64,000 nt of DNA from Hybos culiciformis (lineage: Eukaryota; Arthropoda; Insecta; Diptera; Hybotidae), in assembly GCA_964007475.1 (NCBI GenBank), contig OZ023275.1, forward strand, positions 37,257,381-37,321,380, in the 5' to 3' direction. A program made the translations under genes and the position numbers. The notes under the pieces are model-generated. The model did not search any database. It had not been told where the DNA came from and saw only the letters and a list, made by a program, of their open reading frames with translations. Shown one piece after another: positions 52,601 through 64,000 of this stretch (the first letter of the stretch is position 1; each line of letters opens with the position of its first letter).

Positions 52601-54958
52601 GACAATCTTCAAAAAATTAGTTTAAATCGTTGTTAAAAATTTTAATATTTTCATTATAAAAAGGAAAGGGAATTTTAAGCTTTAAGTTGACATTATTTGG
52701 TTGAACAACTATACCATGCATTTTAAGTAAAAATACTTAGGCTAAATAATATTTTTCATAACCAACTGATGCCAAGCAAATCTGTATAAAATGTTATGTA
52801 CATGCGATAGTCGTATTTATTTTAGCCACTCAGTTTCTTTTTTAATTTTTTGTCTTGACATTAGGAACAAAACAAGTTCATGGAAAATGTTAGTAGGTAT
52901 ATAGTAAATTTTTTTGTTTTTATTTATTTATTTATTCAAAATCATTTAAGGTCATACAAGAGAATTATAAGGTTAAAGGAGGCATATTTGCAAAAAAAAA
53001 GGATTTATGTAAAACAAAAAGGATCATTAATATATTTTTAAAAGAAAGTCTTTAAAAAAAAAAACATTTCTCTTTCATAGCAAAATCAAGATAAAAAATT
53101 CAAGGTAAAAACATTTCATTCTTTAGTTTTTGAAAAAAAAAAAAAAAAAACTTTTATTAATAATTTATATTATAAAAATGAAAATAATTCATTTCAAAAG
53201 CTATGGTATTAAATTTCTATTAACAAAAATTAGTTAAAAATTCAATTCATTTAAATAAAATTTTTTTGTTTATTTAGAAGTAAAAATTTAAAATAACGCT
53301 GTTATATACATAACTTCTTATGCATTCATTCTAAATGAATACGATTATTTATATTGCAATTTAACATTAGAATGGTTTATAAGAAGGTTGAATTATCAGT
53401 TCTTATAACTTATGGAATTAGTAAAAAATAATTTATAATTTTTTATACTCAAAAAAAATTTAGATCTTAACAGTAAAATTATTTTATTTGCATAAAGTTA
53501 GATTTTTCTTCATATCTAACGTATGAGGTATTAACTTTTAAATTATTGTTCCAGTTATGGTTGCAAACTCACCAAAGATAAATATAGGAGAAAATTCTAT
53601 AATTTTTTCAATTTCAAGCTTATAATACAAAATAATGTTTAAAATAATTTTGGAAAAAAAACTGAATGTATCTTCATCAAAAGTAGTAAAAAATCTAAAT
53701 TTAAAGATAACTGAACACACCACATATCTGAACATTAATGTGATTAGAGAATTTTTAAATATATATTTTTTTTGAAATAGATGTGTTCATGTTATAATAA
53801 CGTGAAAATAATATAATGATAAAAATATTTAAATTAAATTTCATCCACATACATGAGTGTATGTACATAATTTGTGAAATTAAAAAAAAAAGCATATAAA
53901 ACAAGAAAAACCAATTACAACAATTTTAACAGGATTGTGAATCTCATCTCTACGTTTGTGAATAGAAAAATTTTTCAAATTCTAAGTAATTACATATTAA
54001 AATAAATATCTTCTTTTTTTTGTGGATGCTACTTAGCTAAACTACAGGTAATACCTACAATATAGTAAACGACATTTTATATCATAGAATAAGTGTTAAA
54101 TTGAACGTATTTAAAGAATTTGAATTTAAAAGGAATTAAAGTTGAAAAATAAATAAATAAAAGAAATGAAAAATAAAACATTACTTATCAATGTCAATGA
54201 AAATAAATTGGTAACCATATTATTTTCAATGAAATTTGATTAAGTTAAACACACAGTCAATTAAATGACCAAAAAAAAAAAATGTTTGACATTAATTAAT
54301 GATAACACAAATTTTCAATAAAATTTAATTTTATTTGACTACAGTCTATTGAAAATAAAAATTTTATCGTCTTATCAAATCTTCTGGATTCTAAAAATTT
54401 CATAAAACATTAAAGTCTCAACTATTTAAAAGAATTTAAAAAAAAAAATGATTTTTTACTTAAAAATTAATGCAACACTTAATAATTGAATTTTTTATTT
54501 GCTTGTCAAAACCATACTGCTTATTTTCAACATAAGTCTGAAAAAAAAAAATATATATGTATAATAATAATTTTAATTTTTTTCATAAAAGCTTTTTGTT
54601 TTATGAAAATAAGTTAAATATAATCTTAAAATATTTAACATTGCATATAAAAAAATTTTTTTAAGAGGGATTTTTTTAACTTAAAATAGAAAAATTGTTA
54701 TTGGTTGTCGGTTTAATTTTTTTTTTTTTGTTAGAAAATAATTTATAAAAAAAAAATAAACTTCATTAGTTCTAGCAGTTTATTACGTAAAAAAAAATCA
54801 ATAAGTATTTAAAGATTTTACAAAATGGCTTGTGTACAGAATGTTTTCTATATAAAATGAACTTGAAGAAGTTTATACATCAACTTTCATTAACTGAAGT
54901 TCAAAAAAAAGGAAGTAAAAAAAAATTAAATTTAAAATAAAAATATTTAAAGAGTGTT
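49618..54958. other. AT-rich spacer, nothing recognised
   Basis: No gene, RNA or structured repeat was identified. The frames at about 50600-50918 overlap on both strands and have the composition of the spacer. Confidence 0.55.
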
Positions 54959-55471
54959 CAGTGGCGTAACTAGAAATATTGCGCCCCTAGGCGGAAATAA
55001 ATTTGCGCCCACCCACCCCACAATTTAAAAAAAGGAACCAATAATTTTTGTTTTATTTTTAAAAATTTATTTTTTAATTTTTTATAGAAAAAATAACTCT
55101 TCAGTTTCCGCCTATATTATTCTAATTATCATATAACTGGCGACTCGTCATCGCCGTTTTGCATGAACATTAAACTTCTTTTTTAAGTCGTCAACCCCGT
55201 TTTGCATGAACATTAAACTTCTTTTTTAAGTCTCTATAGGGTGTCAAGTTTCAGCTGTCATCGACCAGATAGCAGATATTGATATCCCTGCATGCTTAAA
55301 TTCATTTTCGAAGTAATATTCTTAGTGTGGTTTTGAATTAAAATAAATAAAAAAATTTTTTGTGAAAAATCATGAATTTTGTTGGTAAAATGCTGACAAA
55401 CGGTGCTCCCTTTAACTTCGTGCGCCCGCAGCATTTGCTGCGTTCGCCTACCGGTAGTTACGCCACCACTG
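54959..55471. mobile_element. hAT-like non-autonomous element, about 513 bp
   Basis: The left end is CAGTGGCGTAACTAG, followed by GCGCCCCTAGGCGG. The right end on the other strand is CAGTGGTGGCGTAACTACC, followed by GGTAGGCGAACGC. These CAGTGGCGTAACTA termini are common in hAT elements. The flanking octamers (AGAGTGTT and GGATGATC) do not match, so the target duplication is decayed or one end is misplaced. No transposase coding remains. Confidence 0.75.
55155..55232. repeat. Tandem duplication of about 42 bp inside the hAT-like element
   Basis: CCGTTTTGCATGAACATTAA plus CTTCTTTTTTAAGTC occurs twice, at about 55155-55190 and 55196-55232, separated by GTCAACC. It is a local duplication inside the element. 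Confidence 0.85.
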
Positions 55472-55479
55472 GGATGATC

Positions 55480-58400
55480 TGAGTTCTTCGTTAGCCGTCT
55501 CGCTGTACAAGAAACATAAGTTTAATTTCAATGCAGCATTTGTGTGGGTGCAATAAAGTTTTACGAGCACGAAAAAAAGATTATAACAAAGTATGATAAA
55601 GAATATTTTTTTTGTACTTCAACAGTACCAAAAGTAATACATAGTAACGAGAATATTATAATGTGTATACATAACACCATTATTATTAAATAATATGGAT
55701 ACAAAACCTTAAAGGGAATTTTTAATAACATACCATTGAGTCCCGTGTATGTAATGTTGATTTTACAATTTTTTTTTTTTATACACCATAAATGCAATTT
55801 TGAATATAAGAATCCACTATGGTACTATTATACATGTTTTGAATTACTGTGCAAAAAAACTCTTTAAACTTTAAAAGTCAATGCTTTTCTGGGGATGAAA
55901 ATTTTCAAAGATTCAAAAAAAAATAATAAAAGTAAATTTTAAAATTTTATAATTTCTAAAGCTCTTTTGGATAATTTCTGTTTTAACAAAAAATATATAA
56001 AAAATAAAACTTACAACAATTTCTTATAAAATATTATAAACTTAACGAAGTAACTTGTATTTTAAAATTTAAAGTATCAAAAAAAGAAAAGAAGAAGAAA
56101 ACTTTTCTGACTTTGTCATTTTTAACAGAAACGGATATATTTTTTGTTAGAATTCAATTAAATATTAAATGTTCCAACAAGTAAAACGTATTTTCCCTTC
56201 TTATTACAAAAAAAAAAAAACAATTTTTTTTTAATCTTTTGAGATTTGGAAAAAGATATTTATTCTACACTTTCGTATTTTATGTTTTTCTTCTAAAGTG
56301 TTTTTTGGTACCGGTAATTAAGGTGATTTTGTCTCCTTTTTTTTTTTTTTAATTTTTATCTGAATTTAATTTCGTTTTAGTTTATATAATAACATTAGAC
56401 GGAAATTTAATTGATGGACGAAATTTTTTTGATATTTCCATATAATTTTAAATTATTTTTTCATTATAAAGTAGAAAATCTGACAATTGAAATATTGTAC
56501 ACAGAATCAAGGTTATGTTGCACTCAGAAGTTCAAGAAAATGAATGTTAAAAATGAAAACCATTCTATATTTGAACTATGAAGACTTAAAATAATTATTA
56601 AAAGTTCTCAACATAATATTAATACTATGAATACGAAAATTTAGAAATTACGAACTTCCAGATTTTAAACAAATTTATAAATTTACAATTTCAGAAAATA
56701 TTTTTCATTAACTTAAATTTTTTCATTTGGTCTAACTATAATTCGCCGACCGAATCAAACACCATGAAATTATATCTTAGTGACATCAATAAAGAAATTA
56801 ATTATATTTAAATTAGTTTGTTTTAGATTCACATTATATTACCTTCATTCCTATTATTTTTTTATTTTTTATTTATGCAATTTCCTTTTAAAAGTAAACA
56901 AAAAACATGTATGTGTACCTACGTACAATTGTTATACATAATGTTCGCAGAACATACAAGAACAAAAAAAAAACACAAGATGAAAATTATTTTCATTGAA
57001 AATTAATTTTATCTTTATACAATGCTGCTATATAAAAAAAAATATTTTTCAACAGGTTTTTATTATACCCATAATTGCTCGAATTAAAAATTCAATTTAA
57101 TAGTTTCTCTATATATAAAACAGCGGTTTTTCATAATTTGAATAAATTTCACCTTGGGAGTTAAAATATATATTTAAATTGTGGTAGTTTTCTTCACTTT
57201 GCATAAATTCTTGAAATTTTAATGACATTTTTTAGCAAAAAAATGTGCTTGCGTTTTTTTTATAAATATTCAAAATTTGTTTAACTCTTTAATTACTTAG
57301 TTATTATAAAAAAGTTATATATATATTTTTTTTATATATTTTTTTTTAATAATTCCCTACGCCAACGTCCACAGGGCGCTGAAGTTTCGGCTTCTTCTAT
57401 ATGCTATAAAGTTAATTAAAAACATTTCAAATAAATTTCTGAGACTAATATTGAAATGTTAGATTCGCTATTTTTCTAAAGCAGAATTTAATTTATTATA
57501 ATCCATCTTACAAAATAGTTTTTCCATATAATTAAATAAATTTAATAATTATTATTAAAAAAAAAATTCTTTCATCATATGCTTTCAATAATGGAAATAA
57601 AAGATCCTTTATGTTTACTTTTTTAGTATTTGCAAAAAAAAAACTAGTTATGTCACACTAAAAATGTTAATTATAAATACTTTAACTTTAATAAACACCT
57701 ACCTATACATAATTTATTATTTTGTGTGAAATGTGTGTAATGTGTTTGACAAAAAATTTATTCTTTTTTGCATATATTTTTTCTCAAATAAATTTTTATT
57801 AGAATTTCGATGTAGAAAGTTTTAAGGATGAAAAACTGCTGACAATATTCTGAAGGTCTGAGTTATATTATAAAAAAGGTTATAAATTCATCAAAGTTTT
57901 TTTTTCAGGTTCAAACAAAAATTTGTACTTATGAAGGTTATTCGAATATTAAATGACACAATAATGAACAACATATATAGGTGGTTTTTCAACTCACTTA
58001 TAAAATATATTGAAAATTTAAATTTTAAAATATTTTGCAATTGTCAAAAAGCAACAGCAAAATACATGTGAAAATGATGATTTATTAAGTATGAAGAAGC
58101 AGTGAGATCTTCATTTATCAATTAAGTAAACTTATTATATCTCGGTATACTAATTTAAAAAGATATTATTAGTAAGTGAATTCAAATTATTGTATATTCA
58201 AATTAAGATATCAAATTAATACATTTAAGTAGTAAGTCATTTTAAATAAGTATAAAGTGAAATAAATTAAATTAAAAATAAATTTCAATCAATTCTATAC
58301 CGGTATAATCGGTTGAAGAATAATTATTAATATAAAAGTAAAGTCGATTATCTGATGACAAATATTCTTCTGGAAATTTTTTGTAGATATTGAAAATGAA

Positions 58401-61400
58401 CGTTACTACTTAAGCAATGAGTAGTTTAAATATTAAATTTTGATAATTTGTTTAGATAAATTCCAAGCTTCTTATATATCGCTTCATTATCTCCGACTAG
58501 TAGTGCCTGTCCATACTAGCGCACCGCAGGCGTAGAGTATTATTTGTAAGAAAATTGTTTTAAAAATTAGTAATTTAATATCGAGACTTAAAATTTAAAC
58601 ATTCTTAAAACGTTAATAATATATGTATAAAAACTAGAATAACTTACTATACACTCATATAATTTCCAATTGCCATAAAATTTCAATTTTGTTATCGATA
58701 TTATTCTGAAAGAAAAAAAAATTATATACCTATTATTTTTATTATTTAATATAAAAAACTCAAAAACATTACTAACTCCTAAATTATTATTATGACTGTA
58801 GTTGTTACAGTTAAGTTATAAATTGTAAAAAAGCACCCTTAAATGCAGGAATAATGTGTTTATTTGGTTATACTTAAAAAAAAAATTATTTCTTTATTTT
58901 TTTTTTTAATAATTTCTTCTCTAATTTTACTTTTCAATAAAATACACGAATAAAAATCAATAATTTAGAGTTTGTTGTTCAAGATGAAGGTATGTTAAAA
59001 TTAAAAAAAAAAAATTGTTTTAAAGGATCTTTATTTTATCAACAACAAATCCCTCTGATGAAAATTTTCTTAAGCCAATTTATTTTCATTGCCGAAATCT
59101 TAATTGAAATCCTTTTTCCTTTTTTTTTTTTCTCTTTAAACCTTTTTTCTATATACAAATACAATATACATATTATTTTCCAAAAGTTATACAAAATTAA
59201 ATCAATTCAAGAAAAACTTTGTTTTTGCGTTCAAAAGAAAATTATCTGAAATTTTTACCTTTATATTTTCCAATAAAATAAACTAAAAAAAAAAATTTTT
59301 TTTTTTTTTAAATAAATTTAAATTTTTAAGGGTTTATAGAATTATTATTGTACTATATATGATTGAAAATTGTGTGCCAATGAACTTTCAGATTGAAAAA
59401 CTGATGAAAAAATTATTATGAAATGGAATTTGTCAAATAAAGAGATTTAGCGTGATTGAATTTAAAATATTGAAATTTTTTCAATTTATTTTTGATTAAA
59501 TAAAAAATAAAAATAAAACAATTTATTAAATTGTTATGTTATAAAAATGACAGCTTCTACATACTCAATATTCATTATATATATAATTCATTCTATATAT
59601 AATCATATATATTAAATTAAGGCATAATATTATTTATGCAAAAAAAAAAAACAATTAGACTGACAAAACTTAAAAAAACAAAAAATTCTTATAAAATTGA
59701 AAAAAAATTTATATAAATAATAATAATAATGACCATTTTTAATCTACCTACATTTTAGAAAAAATTTTCTTTAGATAAAAGTATTGTGAAAATGAATCCT
59801 GTTTAAGATACTTGTACAAAAAAAAAAGAATTTCTAAAACAACTCTTAAAAGGAATAATTAATTCGTTTTTTTATTTGAAAAAGAAAAGCAAAGGGTCCT
59901 CTTGGGTAAAAAAAAGAAAATATTTACTACCAGTGTGTTAGGTTCAAAAAAAGGATTTCATGTTATTGATTGTTTTTTTTTTTATTTATGTATATTTAAA
60001 AAAAAAAAAAACAGTAGAAAATGTGAATCTAATTTTATGCGCTTTTGTTTTCAGATTTTTGATATAGGTCATTAAGAGAAAATACTTATTTTTTTTTTCG
60101 CCTTATCCCGGTACATAATTAAGGGAAAGATTCGCACCTCAAAAAAATCTAATGGTATCATATAAAAAAATGAATTAAAGAAAGAAAGTTAAATAAAGTA
60201 AATTTAATTTTTTTATGGATATTGAAACCTTTTAGGTAACTTCTAGAAAGAAAGAGTCATAAGAATTTTCAACGTTGTTTATAGTAATTAGATATAGATT
60301 AAGATTTAGATTTAGATTTAGATTTAGTTGATTATGTACGAAGATGTTTCAATGCAAATGAAGGACATAAACTGAAAACCTCAAATTTTGCTGATTTTAT
60401 CAATGATTTGCTCATAATAATATATAATATCAGAAAGTAAATTTAACTCTTAACACAATTTAAATTATATCATTATATGCATATAATATTTATATTTAAA
60501 TCAATATTGTCGTCGAGGAATTTCGCAGAGTGGTATAATTCAAATATAATTCTTTTAAAACTTTTTTTACTATACCTTTTATTATCTTTTTGGGCACTTT
60601 TAAACAAATTGCGCGTTCTTTTTTTTTTTCTTTTTACTTTAAAAATTTGTTTTTTTTTTCTTTTTTGTACAGCCTTAATAAATAAATGGATTTTATTATA
60701 TATACGATTAAATCCATGCATATACTCGTTATCATTTATTTTATTTTTTTATTTCCTTAGTTATATTACATACGTAAAAAAATAAAACGAAAAGTTTAAA
60801 TTCCACATCTTTTCTCAAGTTGTTTTTAAAATAAATTTACTTTATTTTAAGATGATTTGTTTTGTAGGTAGGTAGTAGTAAAAGAAATATGCTTCAAGTA
60901 ATGTATGTATTATTATAAACTTTCTGACAAGGATTATTGTGAATTTCAAGGAACAAAAAATACTATATAAGATAGGAATAACTTGAATAATACAAATAAT
61001 ACAAATATTGCAAAACAGACTTGCTTCAAAATAAATGACATTTAAATTATGTATGAGATTGATTAAATTAAATGATAAGTTATATAAATTTTGAAAAAAG
61101 TGCAAAGTTTTGTAAAAAGAGCCTATGGAACTCTTAGTTCTTAGCATTCGTACCGTCTCTTGTCAAAGTTGAAGCCTATAAACATCATTTTTTAATGCAA
61201 TAATACCAAAAATTACAAGTTTGATAGTTATTGTGAATAAATTGAAAGTTATTCAAATATAAGTTCTTATACAATACAAATAATATCAGAAATTAATTTC
61301 ATACTAAAGAAATTAACTCAGGAATTTGATGTCTTAAAAAAGAGTGCTCTCCGTGTCATTTATTATATATTTAAGTGAAGATTATTCTAAAAACAAAACT

Positions 61401-62450
61401 TGGAATAATATTGTTGGAAATTAAATTAGAAAAATTAAAAGTCTTTATGGAAGTGAAAGAAGTTAAAATAATGTGTAATATAATTTTATTGTGATGTAAG
61501 AAACCCAATACGTACTTTAAAATTTTGTGCCAAAATGTATGTACCTACATAGTCTTGAATTACTGCAAAAATTAAATCATTATATTTTAAATCTAAAGTA
61601 GTTTTTGTAAGTTCAGTCGTGAATAATTTGAATGATTTAGAAGGTTTATATAACAATTTTTAAGACATGTTAAGCTGAATGTAAATCAAAATGTATAATG
61701 TTCGCAAAGAATTACAAAAAAAAAGGATTTAAAAACTTTATTCTCAAATAAGACATTCAAATACAATTGTAATTCAAGAACTTCTTTTCAAAAATAATTG
61801 TAGTGAAAATATAGAAAACCTTTTTTTTTTCAAGAGAAAATTTGATATTAAAAGAACAAAGTTTATATCGTTCACATAAAATTAGCACAATATTTTTCTT
61901 ATCTTCACTTGTTTGCCAATTTTTTTTTTTTTTACAAGGAAAATAGTTCGATAATAATTTTTCTTCTAAACATTTGGCAAAAAAAAAAAATATTTATATA
62001 CATGTGATTAAATATATAAGTATTATTTATGTACGAATATGTATATCAAAATAAGGATTTATTATGCTTCAAAAAAAATAAAAATAAAAATTTGCCGACT
62101 TTTTTACTAAATATCTGAAGATTTATTGTTTTTTCTTCCAGCCTTCATAAATGTTTTAGTATTCTTCCTTTTTTCTTTTTGTGGCTATCATTAAAATAAG
62201 TTATGAATAAGATGGTATTTTGGATAAATTAAAATTAAGTATAAAATTTAATATTATCCTTTCTGGATGTGAAACCATGCGAAAAGGATGTATTTTATAT
62301 AGTGAAAGTTAAAATAATGTATCGTTTATTTTAAGAGCAGTACATTAAGTGTATATATATATAATTGAAGTTTATATTTTGAATGTTATATAAAATCATT
62401 GGAAGATCTTATAAAAAATAAGTGCTTTAAACTCAAGGCTACTTAACTGT
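55480..62450. other. AT-rich spacer with a TTTAGA hexamer run
   Basis: No gene is recognised over 7 kb. A short perfect run of TTTAGA/GATTTA (about four to five units) lies at 60300-60328. A slightly GC-richer patch at about 58490-58540 has no identity. The overlapping frames at 60473-60785 on both strands are composition artefacts. Confidence 0.55.
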
Positions 62451-62453
62451 AGT

Positions 62454-62600
62454 CAGGGCCGGTCCTGCTATATGTGCATGATGTGCACTTGCACAGGGCG
62501 CCTAACGAATAGGGCGCCAAGCGATTTGTAGTCAAGGACATGCAAATCCATTCGAAATTGACTATTGTGCTACTGTTCACAAAAAACTCTACCCAGAAAA
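62454..62600 (+). mobile_element. Single hAT-like terminus (partial element)
   Basis: CAGGGCCGGTCCTGC at 62454 has the form of a hAT-type left end and continues into CAGGGCGCC and AGGGCGCCAAGCG. No matching right end occurs before the window ends, so this is a solo or truncated end. The right boundary given is arbitrary. Confidence 0.5.
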
Positions 62601-62726
62601 AAATTAATACAGTATACAATTTTTTTTGTATACCGAGATCAAATTGCACATTGTATAATGTGCAAAAAAAAATTCAGCATAGAATAAAATCAACATAGTA
62701 TTTATGTAAATATTTTTTTTGGTATA

Positions 62727-63337
62727 CACTAGGTAGAAAAAGTCTGCGTACGGGCTCGTTTCTTATTTTTTGTTCAACATGTTCCCAGTTTTTGATGTCA
62801 TTTAAAAGTACTCTATGAAAAAAGTTTTTTTGTGAAAAATTTTATTTTTTTCAAAATTTAAATTTTGAGAAATAATATCAATTTTTTGAACTGTCTGAGT
62901 ACAGCCTGTTTCAATGCCGCGTCTCAGAAATTAACTAGTAACCTCATTTGAAAGGCGTACGATAAGGGAAAGTGTCAAAAATTGTCTTTGAAAGTCATAG
63001 GAATAGCTTAGAACTGCTGAAAAATAGGTTAGAACCGCTTCTTTTTATGACTTTCAAAGGCGATTTTTGACACTTTCACTTATCGTACAGATAAAATTAT
63101 ATGGCGCAAAATTATCTACATTCAATTGCCTTTCAAATGGCATTATTAGTTAATTTTTGAGACGCGGCATTAACACCGGCTGTACGCAGACTTTTCCAAA
63201 AATTGATATTTCTCAAAATTTAAATTTTGATAAAAAATTTTTTTTTACAGATTCCTTTTAAATGACATCAAAAACTGGGAACATGTGGAACAAAAAATAA
63301 GAAAACGAGCCCGTACGCAGACTTTTTCTACCTAGTG
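62727..63337. mobile_element. Foldback MITE with TA target duplication, 611 bp
   Basis: The element opens with CACTAGGTAGAAAAAGTCT and closes with its exact reverse complement. The inverted repeat continues almost to the centre, giving arms of roughly 300 bp with scattered mismatches. Shared blocks include GCGTACGGGCTCG, TGTTCCCAGTTTTTGATGTC, TTTGACACTTTC and GACGCGGCATT. TA flanks both ends, the signature of Tc1/mariner-type insertion. No coding sequence is present. Confidence 0.9.
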
Positions 63338-63419
63338 TATGTATATTTATTTGAGGACTAGCACTAGAACTACTGGGAATACCTCGTTAAAAAAAGCGCT
63401 TTAGTATAGTCTACTTCAG

Positions 63420-63950
63420 ACTTTGAACGCATGCGGCTCTTAACATAAATTTATGCGGCTCCGGAAATCATTTTTTTTTACACTGCATTCGGCTCGAAGA
63501 ACAATTCTGACAAATTTTGTTTTTCACCCGGCCTAAACTTTTTTCATTCTAAACTACAAATAAAGAATTTTCTTGCACCCTAAACTACAAATCAAGAATT
63601 TTTTTTCCACTGTAAACTACAAATAAAGAATTTTTATTATTTTGTAAAAATAAACATCGAGTTTCAATGACGGACGAGAATTGAACAAATCAATTAAGGG
63701 TGTCATCATTAAAATTACAATTAATTTTGAAGAATTATATATTTTGAACAATGTATAAAATTCATAATTATAAATCAAAATTATTGTTTTATTTAATTTT
63801 TAATATTTTAAAACGGTATATAAATCAAAAATTAAATATATTGATTTTCTTATATACATTTATAATTATTAAAAAAATTTGCGGCTCTTTAATTTTTATA
63901 TTTCTTAAAATTGGCTCGCTTATGTTTTGGGTTGCCCAGGCCTGGTCTAC
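63420..63950. mobile_element. Degraded transposon-like segment
   Basis: ATGCGGCTCTT (about 63431), TGCGGCTCCGG and GCGGCTCTTTAA (about 63880) repeat within 500 bp, and the right side reads GGTTGCCCAGGCCTGG, the reverse complement of a CAGGCCTGGGCAACC-like hAT terminus. A matching left end is not visible. The boundaries are estimates. Confidence 0.4.
63549..63635. repeat. Three tandem copies of a 32-bp unit
   Basis: TAAACTACAAATAAAGAATT occurs near 63549, 63581 (one change) and 63613. The period is about 32 bp, with short T/C-rich linkers. Confidence 0.85.
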
Positions 63951-64000
63951 CTCAATGGTGACGTGAAAATGACTTATACTATGCTTATGGGCGCAATTTT

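Noticed and set aside
60300..60328. Interstitial telomere repeat
   Set aside because: The unit is TTTAGA rather than TTAGG and only a few copies are present.
60473..60785. Overlapping frames of 82 and 102 codons on opposite strands
   Set aside because: They are poly-Phe/Leu and poly-Lys translations of T- and A-rich DNA with no coding character.
1..64000. CRISPR array, operon or prokaryotic defence system
   Set aside because: The window is insect nuclear DNA with spliced genes. No regularly spaced repeat array with unique spacers is present.

Overview
The window is nuclear DNA from an insect. It is extremely AT-rich and full of poly-A/T runs. It carries spliced genes with GT-AG introns, an insect-type gustatory receptor, and insect-style DNA transposons (hAT, Helitron, TA-target foldback MITE). 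I cannot fix the order. HDAC8 and an HDAC8-linked Gr43a-like receptor argue weakly against higher flies. The base composition and the Helitron type would suit a hemipteran or a parasitoid wasp, but this is inference only.

Layout. The first 4 kb holds no recognisable gene. Three genes then lie head to tail on the plus strand: an ARMC2 orthologue (4014-9454, 11 coding exons, about 1050 aa), a Gr43a-like gustatory receptor (11435-14963, 11 coding exons, about 456 aa) and an HDAC8-type histone deacetylase (15662-17632, 5 coding exons, first junction uncertain). After a 4.5 kb gap, a fourth gene runs convergently on the minus strand (29389-22134, 8 coding exons, 669 aa). It encodes a roughly ten-pass membrane protein that I do not recognise by name; its topology resembles drug/metabolite transporters. 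All splice phases of the ARMC2, receptor and membrane-protein models close without a frame break. The four genes have no evident common pathway.

From 29.4 kb to the end (about 34.6 kb) I see no convincing protein-coding gene. The region is AT-rich spacer with mobile-element remains. These are a palindromic cluster (35.5-36.8 kb), a non-autonomous Helitron with internal tandem repeats (39.8-40.8 kb), a hAT fossil that keeps the C-terminus of its transposase and near-perfect 8-bp target duplications (45.96-46.50 kb), a foldback element with a GC-rich double-hairpin core (48.56-49.61 kb), a second hAT-like element (54.96-55.47 kb) and a 611-bp near-complete inverted repeat flanked by TA (62.73-63.34 kb). 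Two partial hAT-like ends lie close to the right edge. The most unusual object is the foldback element at 48.56-49.61 kb. Its GC-rich core stands out sharply from the surrounding DNA, and its structure (tandem palindromic modules outside, two nested hairpins inside) matches no family I can name.
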